Assembly (NCBI GenBank): GCA_026392535.1
Contig: JAPLBX010000078.1
Location: 3,006 to 45,247 of the forward strand
Source of the DNA: Actinomycetota bacterium
Lineage (GTDB): Bacteria > Actinomycetota > Actinomycetes > S36-B12 > UBA5976
Reading direction: 5' to 3'
DNA length: 42,242 bases
The position numbers were made by a program, and so were the translations under genes. The notes beneath the pieces were generated by a model. That model worked only from the letters and a program-made list of their open reading frames with translations, was not told the DNA's origin and ran no database searches. Numbering within the stretch: the first letter of the stretch is position 1; the number at the start of each line of letters is the position of its first letter. This document shows, piece by piece, positions 24,227 to 33,338 of this stretch.

Positions 24227-26320
24227 GTGTCAGCCGACCTCGCCTTGACCCGAAACATCGGGATTATGGCGCACATCGACGCGGGTAAGACCACCACGAC
24301 TGAGCGCATCCTTTTTTACACCGGTATCAACTACAAGATCGGTGAAGTTCACGATGGCGCAGCCACCATGGACTGGATGGAACAGGAACAAGAGCGCGGC
24401 ATCACTATTACTTCTGCAGCAACCACATGTATTTGGGATAACCACACAATCAACATCATTGACACACCAGGCCACGTTGACTTCACAGTTGAAGTAGAAC
24501 GTTCGTTGCGGGTTCTCGATGGTGCGGTTGCAGTTTTCGACGGTGTTGCTGGTGTTGAACCACAATCCGAAACCGTTTGGCGTCAAGCTGACAAATACAA
24601 CGTTCCACGTATTTGCTTCGTAAACAAGCTAGACCGTACTGGTGCAGATTTCTACATGTGCGTTGACACTATTCGCACTCGCCTTGGTGCAACCGCTGCC
24701 GTTATCCAAATTCCAATTGGCGCAGAATTGGATTTCAAAGGTGTAGTTGACCTAGTTGAAATGCGCGCACTTGTTTGGCCAGAAGACACCAAAAAAGGTG
24801 AGGACTACAACGTAGAAGAAATTCCTGCGGACCTAAAAGCAAAAGCTGATGAATACCACCAAGCATTGCTAGAAGTTATTGCAGATGCTGACGATATTTT
24901 CGCGGAACTTTTCTTGGATGAAAAATTCACAACCCAAGATGTTAAAGAAGCAATTCGTCGCGCAACACTTGCTGACAAGATCACACCAGTTCTAACTGGT
25001 TCTGCATTTAAGAACAAGGGTGTTCAACCAATGTTGGATGCAGTTGTTGATTACTTGCCATCACCACTTGACGTTAGTTCAACTTGGGGCTTCAAGCCAG
25101 ACAACGAAGAAGTAAAGATTGAACGCCATCCTTCAGATGACGAACCACTATCTGCACTTGCATTCAAAATTGCTTCAGATCCACATTTGGGTAAATTGAC
25201 TTACGTTCGTATCTACTCAGGTCGCCTTGATGCTGGATCACAAGTTCTTAACTCAACAAAAGATCGCAAAGAGCGAATCGGCAAGATTTACCGAATGCAT
25301 GCAAACAAGCGTGAAGAAATTGCAAGCGTTGGCGCTGGCGACATCATCGCTGTTATGGGTTTGAAAGACACCACAACTGGCGAAACCCTTTGTGATCCAA
25401 GCAAGCCAATCGTGCTTGAATCAATGAGCTTCCCAGCACCAGTTATTCAGGTTGCAATTGAACCTAAGACAAAAGGTGACCAAGAAAAACTTGGTATTGC
25501 AATCCAACGTCTTGCTGAAGAAGATCCAACATTTAAAGTTTTCACTGATGAAGAAACCGGACAGACCATCATCGCTGGTATGGGCGAACTTCACCTTGAA
25601 ATTCTTGTAGACCGTATGCGTCGTGAATTCAAGGTTGAAGCTAACGTTGGTAAGCCACAAGTTGCTTACCGCGAAACCATCACCAAGAAAGTTGAAAAGG
25701 TCGAATACACCCACAAGAAACAATCAGGTGGTTCAGGTCAGTTCGCAGCAGTCATCATTGATATTGAACCAACTGGCCCAGCTGTTGGCGGCCCTGGCGG
25801 ATATGAATTCGCTAATGGCGTCACAGGTGGCCGCATTCCTCGCGAATACATCCCATCAGTGGATGCAGGTTGCAAGGATGCAATGGAATACGGCATCTTG
25901 GCCGGATACCCATTGGTTGACGTCAAAGTTACGCTACAAGACGGTAAGTACCACGACGTGGACTCATCTGAATTAGCGTTCAAAATCGCAGGATCGATGG
26001 CTTTCAAGGAAGCTGCTCGTCGTGCGAACCCTGTCCTTCTGGAACCAATGATGGCTGTTGAAGTTATCACTCCAGAGGAGTTCATGGGCGACGTGATCGG
26101 CGACCTTAACTCTCGTCGTGGCCAAATCCAGGCCATGGACGAAAGAGCTGGCGCTCGCGTCGTCAAAGCGCTGGTTCCACTATCGGAGATGTTCGGCTAC
26201 GTCGGCGATCTTCGTAGTAAGACCCAGGGTCGAGCCAACTATTCGATGGTCTTCGACTCTTACGCGCAGGTCCCGTCAAACGTAGCGACTGAAATCATCG
26301 CGAAGTCACGGGGCGAATGA
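24227..26320 (+). CDS. fusA: Elongation factor G
   Basis: Translocation GTPase, 697 residues. GTG start at 24227 with GGAG 8 bases upstream. G1 AHIDAGKTT (residues 15-23), G2 RGITITSAATT, G3 DTPGH, G4 NKLD and G5 GSAFKNKG are all present, followed by domains II-V ending YAQVPSNVATEIIAKSRGE. It is the bona fide single-copy type in the str operon rather than an EF-G2 paralogue. Confidence 0.98.
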   Translation: MSADLALTRNIGIMAHIDAGKTTTTERILFYTGINYKIGEVHDGAATMDWMEQEQERGITITSAATTCIWDNHTINIIDTPGHVDFTVEVERSLRVLDGAVAVFDGVAGVEPQSETVWRQADKYNVPRICFVNKLDRTGADFYMCVDTIRTRLGATAAVIQIPIGAELDFKGVVDLVEMRALVWPEDTKKGEDYNVEEIPADLKAKADEYHQALLEVIADADDIFAELFLDEKFTTQDVKEAIRRATLADKITPVLTGSAFKNKGVQPMLDAVVDYLPSPLDVSSTWGFKPDNEEVKIERHPSDDEPLSALAFKIASDPHLGKLTYVRIYSGRLDAGSQVLNSTKDRKERIGKIYRMHANKREEIASVGAGDIIAVMGLKDTTTGETLCDPSKPIVLESMSFPAPVIQVAIEPKTKGDQEKLGIAIQRLAEEDPTFKVFTDEETGQTIIAGMGELHLEILVDRMRREFKVEANVGKPQVAYRETITKKVEKVEYTHKKQSGGSGQFAAVIIDIEPTGPAVGGPGGYEFANGVTGGRIPREYIPSVDAGCKDAMEYGILAGYPLVDVKVTLQDGKYHDVDSSELAFKIAGSMAFKEAARRANPVLLEPMMAVEVITPEEFMGDVIGDLNSRRGQIQAMDERAGARVVKALVPLSEMFGYVGDLRSKTQGRANYSMVFDSYAQVPSNVATEIIAKSRGE

Positions 26321-26325
26321 CGCGC

Positions 26326-26388
26326 GGGCGTGAAAACGCCCATGCCCCCAAAGGAAGAAACCCAGATTTACAGCGCCCGGGCTGTAAA
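26326..26388 (+). promoter_or_regulatory. Two hairpins in the fusA-tuf gap
   Basis: GGGCG/CGCCC (26326-26341, loop TGAAAA) starts just after the fusA stop, and TTTACAGC/GCTGTAAA (26367-26388, loop GCCCGG) ends 25 bases before the tuf start. Neither has a U-tract, so they are more likely mRNA structures (processing or control of tuf) than terminators. Function is not known. Confidence 0.45.
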
Positions 26389-26413
26389 CATCAAGTAGGT
26401 CTTGGAGGACCAA

Positions 26414-27610
26414 GTGGCAAAAGCCAAATTCGAGCGGACTAAGCCGCACGTAAATATCGGCACCATCGGTCACATTGACCACGGTAAGACAACTCTTACC
26501 GCGGCAATTACCAAGGTGTTGCATGACGCATTCCCAGACGTCAATCCATTCACCCCATTCGATCAGATCGACAAGGCGCCTGAAGAACGCCAACGCGGTA
26601 TTACTATTTCTATCGCACACGTCGAATATCAGACCGAAGCACGTCACTATGCACACGTTGACTGCCCAGGCCACGCTGACTACATCAAGAACATGATTAC
26701 TGGTGCAGCTCAGATGGACGGTGCAATTCTTGTTGTTGCTGCTACTGACGGCCCAATGCCACAGACAAAAGAACACGTTCTTTTGGCTCGACAGGTAGGC
26801 GTACCAGCAATCGTTGTTGCATTGAACAAGTGCGACATGGTTGATGACGAAGAAATTCTTGAATTAGTAGAAATGGAAGTTCGTGAACTTCTATCTCTTT
26901 ACGAATTCCCTGGTGATGACATTCCTGTAGTTCGTGTAGCTGCATTCCCAGCACTTAACGGTGACGCTAAGTGGGGACAAACAGTTCTTGATCTGATGGC
27001 TGCTATTGACACTTACATCGTGACTCCTGTCCGTGAAGTTGATAAACCATTCCTTATGCCAGTTGAAGACGTCTTCACAATTACCGGTCGCGGTACCGTT
27101 GTAACTGGTCGTATCGAACGCGGAATCATCAAGGTCAACGAAGAAATCGAAATCGTTGGTATCCGTCCAGGTATTCCTGCAAAGACAACCGTTACTGGTG
27201 TTGAAATGTTCCGTAAGTTGCTCGATGAAGGTCAAGCTGGCGAAAACGTCGGTCTACTTCTTCGTGGTACCAAGCGTGAAGATGTTGAACGCGGTCAGGT
27301 TCTTTGCAAGCCAGGTTCAGTGACTCCTCACACAAACTTCGAAGCTCAGGCTTACATCCTTTCAAAGGACGAAGGCGGACGTCACACTCCTTTCTTCAAC
27401 AACTACCGTCCACAGTTCTACTTCCGTACAACTGACGTAACTGGTGTTGTTACTTTGCCTGCAGGCCGCGAAATGGTTATGCCTGGCGACAATACTGAAA
27501 TGAGTGTTGAACTAATTCACCCAATCGCAATGGAAGACGGACTTAAGTTCGCAATCCGCGAAGGTGGACGCACTGTTGGCGCAGGTCGCGTCACCAAGAT
27601 CACTAAGTAG
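26414..27610 (+). CDS. tuf: Elongation factor Tu
   Basis: GTPase delivering aminoacyl-tRNA, 398 residues. The start is GTG 26414 with GGAGG (26404-26408) five bases upstream; an in-frame TTG at 26402 was rejected. G1 GHIDHGKTT (19-27), effector loop RQRGITI, G3 DCPGH, G4 NKCD are intact, and domains II and III end RTVGAGRVTKITK. Last gene of the str operon; the S10 cluster follows after a strong hairpin. Confidence 0.98.
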   Translation: MAKAKFERTKPHVNIGTIGHIDHGKTTLTAAITKVLHDAFPDVNPFTPFDQIDKAPEERQRGITISIAHVEYQTEARHYAHVDCPGHADYIKNMITGAAQMDGAILVVAATDGPMPQTKEHVLLARQVGVPAIVVALNKCDMVDDEEILELVEMEVRELLSLYEFPGDDIPVVRVAAFPALNGDAKWGQTVLDLMAAIDTYIVTPVREVDKPFLMPVEDVFTITGRGTVVTGRIERGIIKVNEEIEIVGIRPGIPAKTTVTGVEMFRKLLDEGQAGENVGLLLRGTKREDVERGQVLCKPGSVTPHTNFEAQAYILSKDEGGRHTPFFNNYRPQFYFRTTDVTGVVTLPAGREMVMPGDNTEMSVELIHPIAMEDGLKFAIREGGRTVGAGRVTKITK

Positions 27611-27624
27611 TTATTTGATCTCCC

Positions 27625-27658
27625 GTTTGTTGGGGGAAGGAAACTTCCCCCAACAAAC
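27625..27658 (+). terminator. 15-bp GNRA-loop hairpin between tuf and rpsJ
   Basis: GTTTGTTGGGGGAAG (27625-27639) pairs perfectly with 27644-27658 around GAAA. No U-tract follows (ACCAAACAACG), so it may be an imperfect terminator, an mRNA processing site or a 3' stabiliser of the tuf message. Confidence 0.55.
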
Positions 27659-27699
27659 ACCAAACAACGCAACGGCAAACTAACAAAGGAATTATGAAG

Positions 27700-28008
27700 A
27701 TGGCGGGACAAAAAATCCGCATCAGACTCAAGGCATACGACCATGAGGTTATTGATTCATCTGCAAGAAAAATTGTAGAGACAGTAACTCGAACTGGTGC
27801 TCACGTTGCTGGTCCGGTGCCGTTGCCAACCGAGAAGAACATTTTTTGTGTGATTCGTTCTCCTCACAAATACAAAGATAGCCGTGAGCATTTCGAAATG
27901 CGTACACACAAACGGTTAATTGACATTCTTGACCCAACACCGAAGACAGTTGATTCGCTTATGCGTCTTGACCTTCCTGCTGGCGTCGACATCGAGATCA
28001 AGCTTTAA
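27700..28008 (+). CDS. rpsJ: 30S ribosomal protein S10
   Basis: Head protein of the small subunit and NusE antitermination partner of NusG, 102 residues. ATG 27700 was preferred over ATG 27694 because AAGGA (27686-27690) is nine bases upstream of the former and only three from the latter, and the family begins MAGQKIRIRLKAYDHEVID. First gene of the S10 cluster. Confidence 0.96.
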   Translation: MAGQKIRIRLKAYDHEVIDSSARKIVETVTRTGAHVAGPVPLPTEKNIFCVIRSPHKYKDSREHFEMRTHKRLIDILDPTPKTVDSLMRLDLPAGVDIEIKL

Positions 28009-28021
28009 GGGAACGATTGAT

Positions 28022-28669
28022 ATGACGAAGACACAACAGGGAGTATTGGGCACCAAGCTCGGTATGACTCAGGTGTGGGACGCCGAAAATAAAATCGTCC
28101 CAGTAACAGTTATTGCTGCAGGTCCTTGTGTAGTTACACAAGTTCGCACCGCAGAAAAAGACGGTTACAGCGCTATCCAAATTGCTTTTGGTGAAATTGA
28201 ACCACGCAAAGTTTCTAAGCCAGAAACTGGTCACTTTGAAAAAGTTGGTGTAACTCCACGCCGTCACTTGGCAGAAATTCGTACCGATGATTCAGCGAAT
28301 TACACAGTGGGTCAAGAAATCACTGCAGAGACTTTTGCTGCTGGCCAACTAGTTGACATCACGGGAACTTCACGTGGTCACGGTTTCGCCGGTGTTATGA
28401 AGCGTCACGGCTTCCACGGTTTGCGCGCAACACATGGTGTTCACCGCAAGCACCGTTCACCAGGTTCTATCGGTGGCTGTTCAACTCCAGGTCGCGTTTT
28501 CCGCGGTCAAAAGATGGCTGGCCGCATGGGTGGAGATCGCACTACAACACAAAACCTAACTGTTCAATCAGTTGATGCAGAAAAAGGTTTGTTGTTGATT
28601 AAGGGTGCAATTCCTGGAAATAAAGGTTCACTAGTTTTGGTCCGCAATGCAGTTAAGGCAGGTTTGTAA
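28022..28669 (+). CDS. rplC: 50S ribosomal protein L3
   Basis: Assembly initiator of the 50S subunit, 215 residues. The ATG at 28022 gives the family start (MTKTQQGVLGTKLGMTQVW); a longer frame reaching back to 27920 overlaps rpsJ and was rejected. The loop around GHGFAGVMKRHGFHGLRATHG and the GQKMAGRMGGDRTTTQNL segment are typical. The stop overlaps rplD in TAATG. Confidence 0.97.
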   Translation: MTKTQQGVLGTKLGMTQVWDAENKIVPVTVIAAGPCVVTQVRTAEKDGYSAIQIAFGEIEPRKVSKPETGHFEKVGVTPRRHLAEIRTDDSANYTVGQEITAETFAAGQLVDITGTSRGHGFAGVMKRHGFHGLRATHGVHRKHRSPGSIGGCSTPGRVFRGQKMAGRMGGDRTTTQNLTVQSVDAEKGLLLIKGAIPGNKGSLVLVRNAVKAGL

Positions 28670-29340
28670 TGACAACAGTTGATGTCAAAACTCCAGCTGG
28701 CGGCTCTGCTGGCAAATTTGAACTTCCTGAAGAGGTTTTCGGTGTGCAAGCAAATGTGCCACTGATTCACCAGGTAGTTGTTGCACAACTTGCAGCAGCG
28801 CGCCAAGGAACTGCAGATACTAAAGATCGCGGTGAAGTACGCGGTTCAGGTAAGAAGCCTTTCAAGCAGAAGGGAACCGGTCGCGCGCGTCAGGGTTCTG
28901 TTCGTGCTCCACATATGAAGGGCGGTGGCGTTGTTCATGGACCAACACCACGTTCTTACGATCAACGCACTCCTAAGAAAATGAAGGCAGCTGCACTTCG
29001 TGGCGCACTTTCAGATCGTGCACGCAACAACGCGCTTCATATTGTTAGTGCTTTTGTTGAAGGTAAATCACCTTCGACAAAAGTTGCACTTTCAGTGATT
29101 GCAAACATTGCAACCGGCAAGAACGTTCTTGCGGTTGTAAATCGTGGAGACGATGTATCAGCATTGTCATTACGCAACGCAGCAAACATTCACGTTTTGT
29201 TTGTTGACCAACTCAACACATACGACGTGCTTTTGTCAGACGATGTTGTATTCACCAAGGGCGCTATTGAGCAATTCTTGGCTGGTCCAATCGTTGGTAA
29301 ATCTGTTAAAGCAGTTGCAAGCGAAAGTGAGATTGCATAA
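28669..29340 (+). CDS. rplD: 50S ribosomal protein L4
   Basis: Exit-tunnel protein of 223 residues. The basic extended loop is intact (RGTADTKDRGEVRGSGKKPF, then KQKGTGRARQGSVRAPHMKG). Overlaps both neighbours by single bases (TAATG on either side), giving a tightly coupled rplC-rplD-rplW set. In E. coli L4 represses the S10 operon; no such leader is evident here. Confidence 0.97.
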   Translation: MTTVDVKTPAGGSAGKFELPEEVFGVQANVPLIHQVVVAQLAAARQGTADTKDRGEVRGSGKKPFKQKGTGRARQGSVRAPHMKGGGVVHGPTPRSYDQRTPKKMKAAALRGALSDRARNNALHIVSAFVEGKSPSTKVALSVIANIATGKNVLAVVNRGDDVSALSLRNAANIHVLFVDQLNTYDVLLSDDVVFTKGAIEQFLAGPIVGKSVKAVASESEIA

Positions 29341-29639
29341 TGGCTTTGAACATTGCAGACCCACGCGACATCATCATTTCACCAGTGATCTCTGAAAAGT
29401 CATACGGTTTAATTGATGAAAACAAGTACACATTCTTGGTATCAGTTGATGCAAACAAGACTCAGATCAAACAAGCTATCGAATCAATTTTCGGAGTTCG
29501 AGTTACATCAGTTAATACTTTAATTCGCCAAGGCAAAGTAGTTCGTTCACGTTCTGGACTCGGCCGCCGCAATAAGACCAAGCGCGCAATCGTCAGCATC
29601 GCTGCCGGTGAACGCATCGACCTCTTTAGCGGAAACTAA
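29340..29639 (+). CDS. rplW: 50S ribosomal protein L23
   Basis: Tunnel-exit protein and docking site of trigger factor and SRP, 99 residues. Shows DIIISPVISEKSYGLIDENK, FGVRVTSVNT and KRAIVSIAAGERIDLF. Coupled to rplD by TAATG. Confidence 0.97.
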   Translation: MALNIADPRDIIISPVISEKSYGLIDENKYTFLVSVDANKTQIKQAIESIFGVRVTSVNTLIRQGKVVRSRSGLGRRNKTKRAIVSIAAGERIDLFSGN

Positions 29640-29659
29640 TACGGAAAGGTCAGTAGATA

Positions 29660-30496
29660 ATGGGTATTCGCAAATACAAGCCGACGACTCCAGGTCGTCG
29701 CGGTAGCAGCGTTGCTGACTTCGTAGAAGTTACACGTTCAGAGCCTGAAAAGTCCTTGGTTCGTCCACTACATAAATCTGGTGGACGTAACTCAAGCGGT
29801 CGCATCACAAATCGTCACGTAGGTGGCGGTCACAAGCGTGCTTACCGCATCATCGACTTCCGTCGTGCAGATAAAGATGGTGTACCTGCAAAAGTTGCAC
29901 ACATCGAGTACGACCCGAACCGCACAGCTCGTATTGCTTTGTTGCATTACGCAGATGGCGAAAAGCGCTACATCATTGCTCCAAATAAATTGAAGCAAGG
30001 TGACGCCATTGAAACTGGTGCAAGCGCAGACATTAAGCCTGGTAATAACTTGCCTCTACGCAACATTCCAGTTGGAACTGTGATTCACGCTGTTGAATTA
30101 CGTCCAGCCGGTGGTGCAAAGATCGCACGTTCAGCTGGTGTATCAATTCAGTTGGTCGCAAAAGAAGGACAGTTTGCTCAACTTCGTTTGCCATCAGGTG
30201 AAATTCGTAACGTAGATGTTCGTTGCCGAGCAACCATTGGTGAAGTTGGTAACGCAGAACAATCAAACATCAACTGGGGTAAAGCTGGCCGTATGCGTTG
30301 GAAGGGCAAGCGCCCAACCGTCCGCGGTGTAGCAATGAACCCAGTCGACCACCCTCATGGTGGTGGTGAAGGTAAAACTTCAGGTGGACGTCACCCAGTT
30401 AATCCAAACGGTAAACCAGAAGGCCGTACTCGCCGACGTAACAAGTCAAGCGATTCATTAATTATCCGCCGCCGCAAGAGCAACAAGAGTCGCTAG
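29660..30496 (+). CDS. rplB: 50S ribosomal protein L2
   Basis: Peptidyl-transferase-proximal core protein, 278 residues, normal length. It starts MGIRKYKPTTPGRRGSSV and has the signature MNPVDHPHGGGEGKTSGGR, including the conserved histidine of the catalytic neighbourhood. GGAAAGG stands before the ATG. It is followed by rpsS after 11 bases. Confidence 0.98.
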   Translation: MGIRKYKPTTPGRRGSSVADFVEVTRSEPEKSLVRPLHKSGGRNSSGRITNRHVGGGHKRAYRIIDFRRADKDGVPAKVAHIEYDPNRTARIALLHYADGEKRYIIAPNKLKQGDAIETGASADIKPGNNLPLRNIPVGTVIHAVELRPAGGAKIARSAGVSIQLVAKEGQFAQLRLPSGEIRNVDVRCRATIGEVGNAEQSNINWGKAGRMRWKGKRPTVRGVAMNPVDHPHGGGEGKTSGGRHPVNPNGKPEGRTRRRNKSSDSLIIRRRKSNKSR

Positions 30497-30507
30497 GAAA
30501 GATCAGA

Positions 30508-30789
30508 ATGCCACGTAGTTTGAAAAAAGGCCCATTCGTTGACGGTCACCTCGAAAAAAAGGTGAATGGTCAGAACGAAAAGGGAACACACAATGTCATC
30601 AAGACATGGTCACGTCGCTCGATGATCTTGCCTACCTTCATCGGTCACACAATTGCCGTTCATGATGGACGTAAGCACATCCCTGTGTTTATTTCCGATG
30701 CAATGGTTGGACACAAGCTCGGTGAATTTGCACCAACTCGTACCTACAAAGGGCACGTCAAGGACGACCGGAAGGCCAAGCGTAAGTAG
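30508..30789 (+). CDS. rpsS: 30S ribosomal protein S19
   Basis: Small-subunit head protein, 93 residues. Starts MPRSLKKGPFVDGHLEKKV and has the S19 signature GHTIAVHDGRKHIPVFI and KLGEFAPTRTYKGH. Standard position between rplB and rplV. Confidence 0.97.
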   Translation: MPRSLKKGPFVDGHLEKKVNGQNEKGTHNVIKTWSRRSMILPTFIGHTIAVHDGRKHIPVFISDAMVGHKLGEFAPTRTYKGHVKDDRKAKRK

Positions 30790-30833
30790 CCCGCTGGGTT
30801 ATTTCGCTTGACTTCGGAAGAGAGAAGAGAAAG

Positions 30834-31190
30834 ATGACGATGGAAGCCAAGGCTGTCGCGAAGTTTGTTCGCGTAACGCCTCAAAAGGCACGTCGAGTCG
30901 TGGATTTGATCCGTGGCATGAATGCTTTAGAAGCTAAATCTGTATTGCAGTTTGCTCCGCAGGCTGCAAGTGAGCCAATTGGCAAAGTGCTCGCAAGTGC
31001 AGTTGCTAATGCATCACACAACCTCAGCCTTGACCCTGCTAGCTTGTGGATTACACAAGCATTTGTTGATGAAGGTCCGACCATGAAGCGTTTTCGCCCA
31101 CGTGCACAAGGACGAGCATTTCGCATCAACAAGCGCACAAGCCACATCACAGTAGTCGTTGAATCACGACCTAACGGAAAGAAGGGATAA
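30834..31190 (+). CDS. rplV: 50S ribosomal protein L22
   Basis: Tunnel protein of 118 residues, with RVTPQKARRVVDLIRG and the beta-hairpin that reaches the tunnel (FVDEGPTMKRFRPRAQGRA). ATG 30834 was kept, but ATG 30840 would give the more usual MEAKA start; both share a weak GAGAAG ribosome site. Followed by rpsC after four bases. Confidence 0.95.
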   Translation: MTMEAKAVAKFVRVTPQKARRVVDLIRGMNALEAKSVLQFAPQAASEPIGKVLASAVANASHNLSLDPASLWITQAFVDEGPTMKRFRPRAQGRAFRINKRTSHITVVVESRPNGKKG

Positions 31191-31194
31191 CGCC

Positions 31195-32022
31195 ATGGGA
31201 CAAAAAATTAACCCAAACGGTTTCCGTCTAGGTATCACCACAGATTTCACATCACGTTGGTTTGCAGACACAACAAAAGTTGGTCAGCGTTACTCTGACT
31301 ATGTCAAAGAAGATGTTGCAATTCGTGCAATGCTGAAAAAAGGCATGGACCGCGCTGGAATTGCAAAAGTTGAAATCGAACGTACACGTGAACGTGTTCG
31401 CATCGACATTCACACTGCCCGCCCAGGTGTTGTTATCGGCCGTCAAGGTCAAGCAGCAGACAAATTGCGTCAAGATCTAGAACAACTAACTGGCAAGCAA
31501 GTTCAATTGAACATTCTTGAAGTTAAGAATCCAGAAATGGATTCCCAACTAGTTGCAATTGGTGTTGCCGAACAACTTGCAAGCCGGGTTTCATTCCGTC
31601 GTGCAATGCGAAAAGCAATTCAGTCTTCACTCAAGGCTGGCGCAAAAGGAATTCGTATTCAGGTTTCAGGTCGCCTTGGTGGCGCTGAAATGAGCCGTAC
31701 TGAGTTTTACCGCGAAGGTCGTGTTCCACTACACACATTGCGTGCAAACATTGATTACGGTTTTTACGAATCACACACCACTTTCGGTCGCATCGGCGTT
31801 AAGGTTTGGATCTACAAGGGTGATGCACTAGCTACTCGCGCAGAACGCGAAGCTGCTGCACTTGCAGAACGCCAAGCACCAGCTCGCCGCAGCAACGACA
31901 CCCGTGGACGTCGTCCACGTCGTGACGAACAAGGCGCAAGCGACAATACAAATGTTGAAACCCCAGCTACCGAAGCACCAGTTGCTGAAGTTGCTACCGA
32001 GACCGTTGAAAGCGCAGGCTAA
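31195..32022 (+). CDS. rpsC: 30S ribosomal protein S3
   Basis: mRNA entry-tunnel protein with an N-terminal KH domain (VVIGRQGQAADKLRQDLEQL) and C-terminal S3 domain (GRLGGAEMSRTEFYREGRVP). 275 residues. The ATG at 31195 gives the family start MGQKINPNGFRLG; a longer frame from 31159 overlaps rplV and was rejected. The last 50 residues form a charged, low-complexity tail (basic then Glu/Thr/Ala-rich), as in many actinobacteria. Confidence 0.97.
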   Translation: MGQKINPNGFRLGITTDFTSRWFADTTKVGQRYSDYVKEDVAIRAMLKKGMDRAGIAKVEIERTRERVRIDIHTARPGVVIGRQGQAADKLRQDLEQLTGKQVQLNILEVKNPEMDSQLVAIGVAEQLASRVSFRRAMRKAIQSSLKAGAKGIRIQVSGRLGGAEMSRTEFYREGRVPLHTLRANIDYGFYESHTTFGRIGVKVWIYKGDALATRAEREAAALAERQAPARRSNDTRGRRPRRDEQGASDNTNVETPATEAPVAEVATETVESAG

Positions 32023-32027
32023 TAATT

Positions 32028-32447
32028 ATGTTGATGCCTCGTCGTGTTAAGCACCGCAAGCAACACCACCCAGGTCGTTCTGGTGCTGCAAAAGGTGGTA
32101 CTCAAGTGACTTTTGGTGAGTGGGGACTGCAAGCACTTGAACCTGCTTACGTAACCAACCGCCAGATTGAATCAGCGCGTATTGCGATGACTCGTCACAT
32201 CCGTCGTGGTGGAAAGGTTTGGATCAACATTTATCCAGACCGTCCGATCACCAAGAAGCCAGCGGAAACTCGCATGGGTTCCGGTAAAGGTTCACCTGAA
32301 TGGTGGATTGCAAACGTCAAGCCAGGTCGGGTGATGTTTGAAATCTCATACCCAAATGAAAAGACAGCACAAGAAGCTCTTTTACGTGCAGCACACAAGC
32401 TGCCAATGAAATGCCGAATTATTCGTCGCGAGGAGGTGGCTAACTAA
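32028..32447 (+). CDS. rplP: 50S ribosomal protein L16
   Basis: A-site proximal protein of 139 residues. Starts MLMPRRVKHRKQHHPGRSG and contains GGKVWINIYPDRPITKKPAE and RMGSGKGSPEWWIANVKPG. No obvious Shine-Dalgarno in the five-base gap after rpsC, so reinitiation is likely. Confidence 0.97.
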   Translation: MLMPRRVKHRKQHHPGRSGAAKGGTQVTFGEWGLQALEPAYVTNRQIESARIAMTRHIRRGGKVWINIYPDRPITKKPAETRMGSGKGSPEWWIANVKPGRVMFEISYPNEKTAQEALLRAAHKLPMKCRIIRREEVAN

Positions 32448-32449
32448 TC

Positions 32450-32674
32450 ATGGCTACATCGAACAACATTGATGAACTGCGGACTATGACTGACGCAGAG
32501 CTAGTCAACAAATTGCGCGACGCAAAGGCTGAACTTTTCAACCTTCGCTTCCAAGCTGCAACTGGCCAACTAGAAAGCCACGGCCGCTTGAATGCTGGAC
32601 GCAAAGAAATTGCACGCATCTACACAATTCTGCGTGAACGTGAACTAGGTATCACTTCCGGTGGTGCTGCATGA
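32450..32674 (+). CDS. rpmC: 50S ribosomal protein L29
   Basis: Small helical protein near the tunnel exit, 74 residues, with the signature ELFNLRFQAATGQLESHGRL and KEIARIYTILRERELG. The ATG follows rplP closely; its stop overlaps the rpsQ start as ATGA. Confidence 0.95.
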   Translation: MATSNNIDELRTMTDAELVNKLRDAKAELFNLRFQAATGQLESHGRLNAGRKEIARIYTILRERELGITSGGAA

Positions 32675-32949
32675 GCTCGAAGGAAACTGTGACTATTGAA
32701 CGCGGCGAACGCAAAGTTCGCGAAGGAATCGTTGTAAGTAACAAGATGGATAAAACCATTGTCGTTATCGTCGAGGATCGTTTCAAGCATCCGCTCTACG
32801 GCAAAGTTGTGCATCGCTCAAACAAGCTAAAAGCACATGATGAAACAAATGATTGCGGAATAGGCGATCGTGTCCTGTTGATGGAAACTCGACCATTGTC
32901 AGCAACAAAGCGCTGGCGTGTGGTTGAAGTTCTTGAGCGGGCTAAGTAA
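32671..32949 (+). CDS. rpsQ: 30S ribosomal protein S17
   Basis: OB-fold protein of the small-subunit body, 92 residues. Has REGIVVSNKMDKTIVVIVED, HPLYGKVVHRSNKLKAHDE and the S17 signature GDRVLLMETRPLSATKRWR. Starts inside the end of rpmC (ATGA). Confidence 0.96.
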   Translation: MSSKETVTIERGERKVREGIVVSNKMDKTIVVIVEDRFKHPLYGKVVHRSNKLKAHDETNDCGIGDRVLLMETRPLSATKRWRVVEVLERAK

Positions 32950-32967
32950 GCGGATAGGGAATAGAAA

Positions 32968-33336
32968 ATGATTCAGCAAGAATCTCGACTTCGTGTCGCT
33001 GACAACACCGGCGCAAAAGAAATTTTGTGCATTCGTGTTCTCGGCGGTTCAAGCCGTCGTTACGCAGGCATTGGCGATGTAATCGTGGCCACCGTTAAGG
33101 ATGCAATTCCTGGCGGAAACGTAAAGAAGGGTGACGTCGTAAAAGCAGTGATCGTTCGTACTGTTAAGCAACGTCGTCGTCCAGACGGTTCATACATCCG
33201 CTTCGACGAAAACGCAGCAGTAATTTTGAAAGCTGACGGCGAACCACGCGGAACCCGCATCTTCGGCCCAGTTGGTCGTGAACTTCGTGAAAAGCGTTTC
33301 ATGAAGATTGTTTCACTAGCACCTGAGGTGATCTAA
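32968..33336 (+). CDS. rplN: 50S ribosomal protein L14
   Basis: Intersubunit bridge protein, 122 residues, full length. Starts MIQQESRLRVADNTGAKE and contains KGDVVKAVIVRT and NAAVILKADGEPRGTRIFGP. First gene of the spc part in the classical order. Confidence 0.98.
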   Translation: MIQQESRLRVADNTGAKEILCIRVLGGSSRRYAGIGDVIVATVKDAIPGGNVKKGDVVKAVIVRTVKQRRRPDGSYIRFDENAAVILKADGEPRGTRIFGPVGRELREKRFMKIVSLAPEVI

Positions 33337-33338
33337 CG

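Noticed and set aside
26402..26413. Earlier TTG start for tuf
   Set aside because: It lies within the GGAGG ribosome site of the GTG at 26414, and the family start is VAKAKFERTKPHVNIGT.
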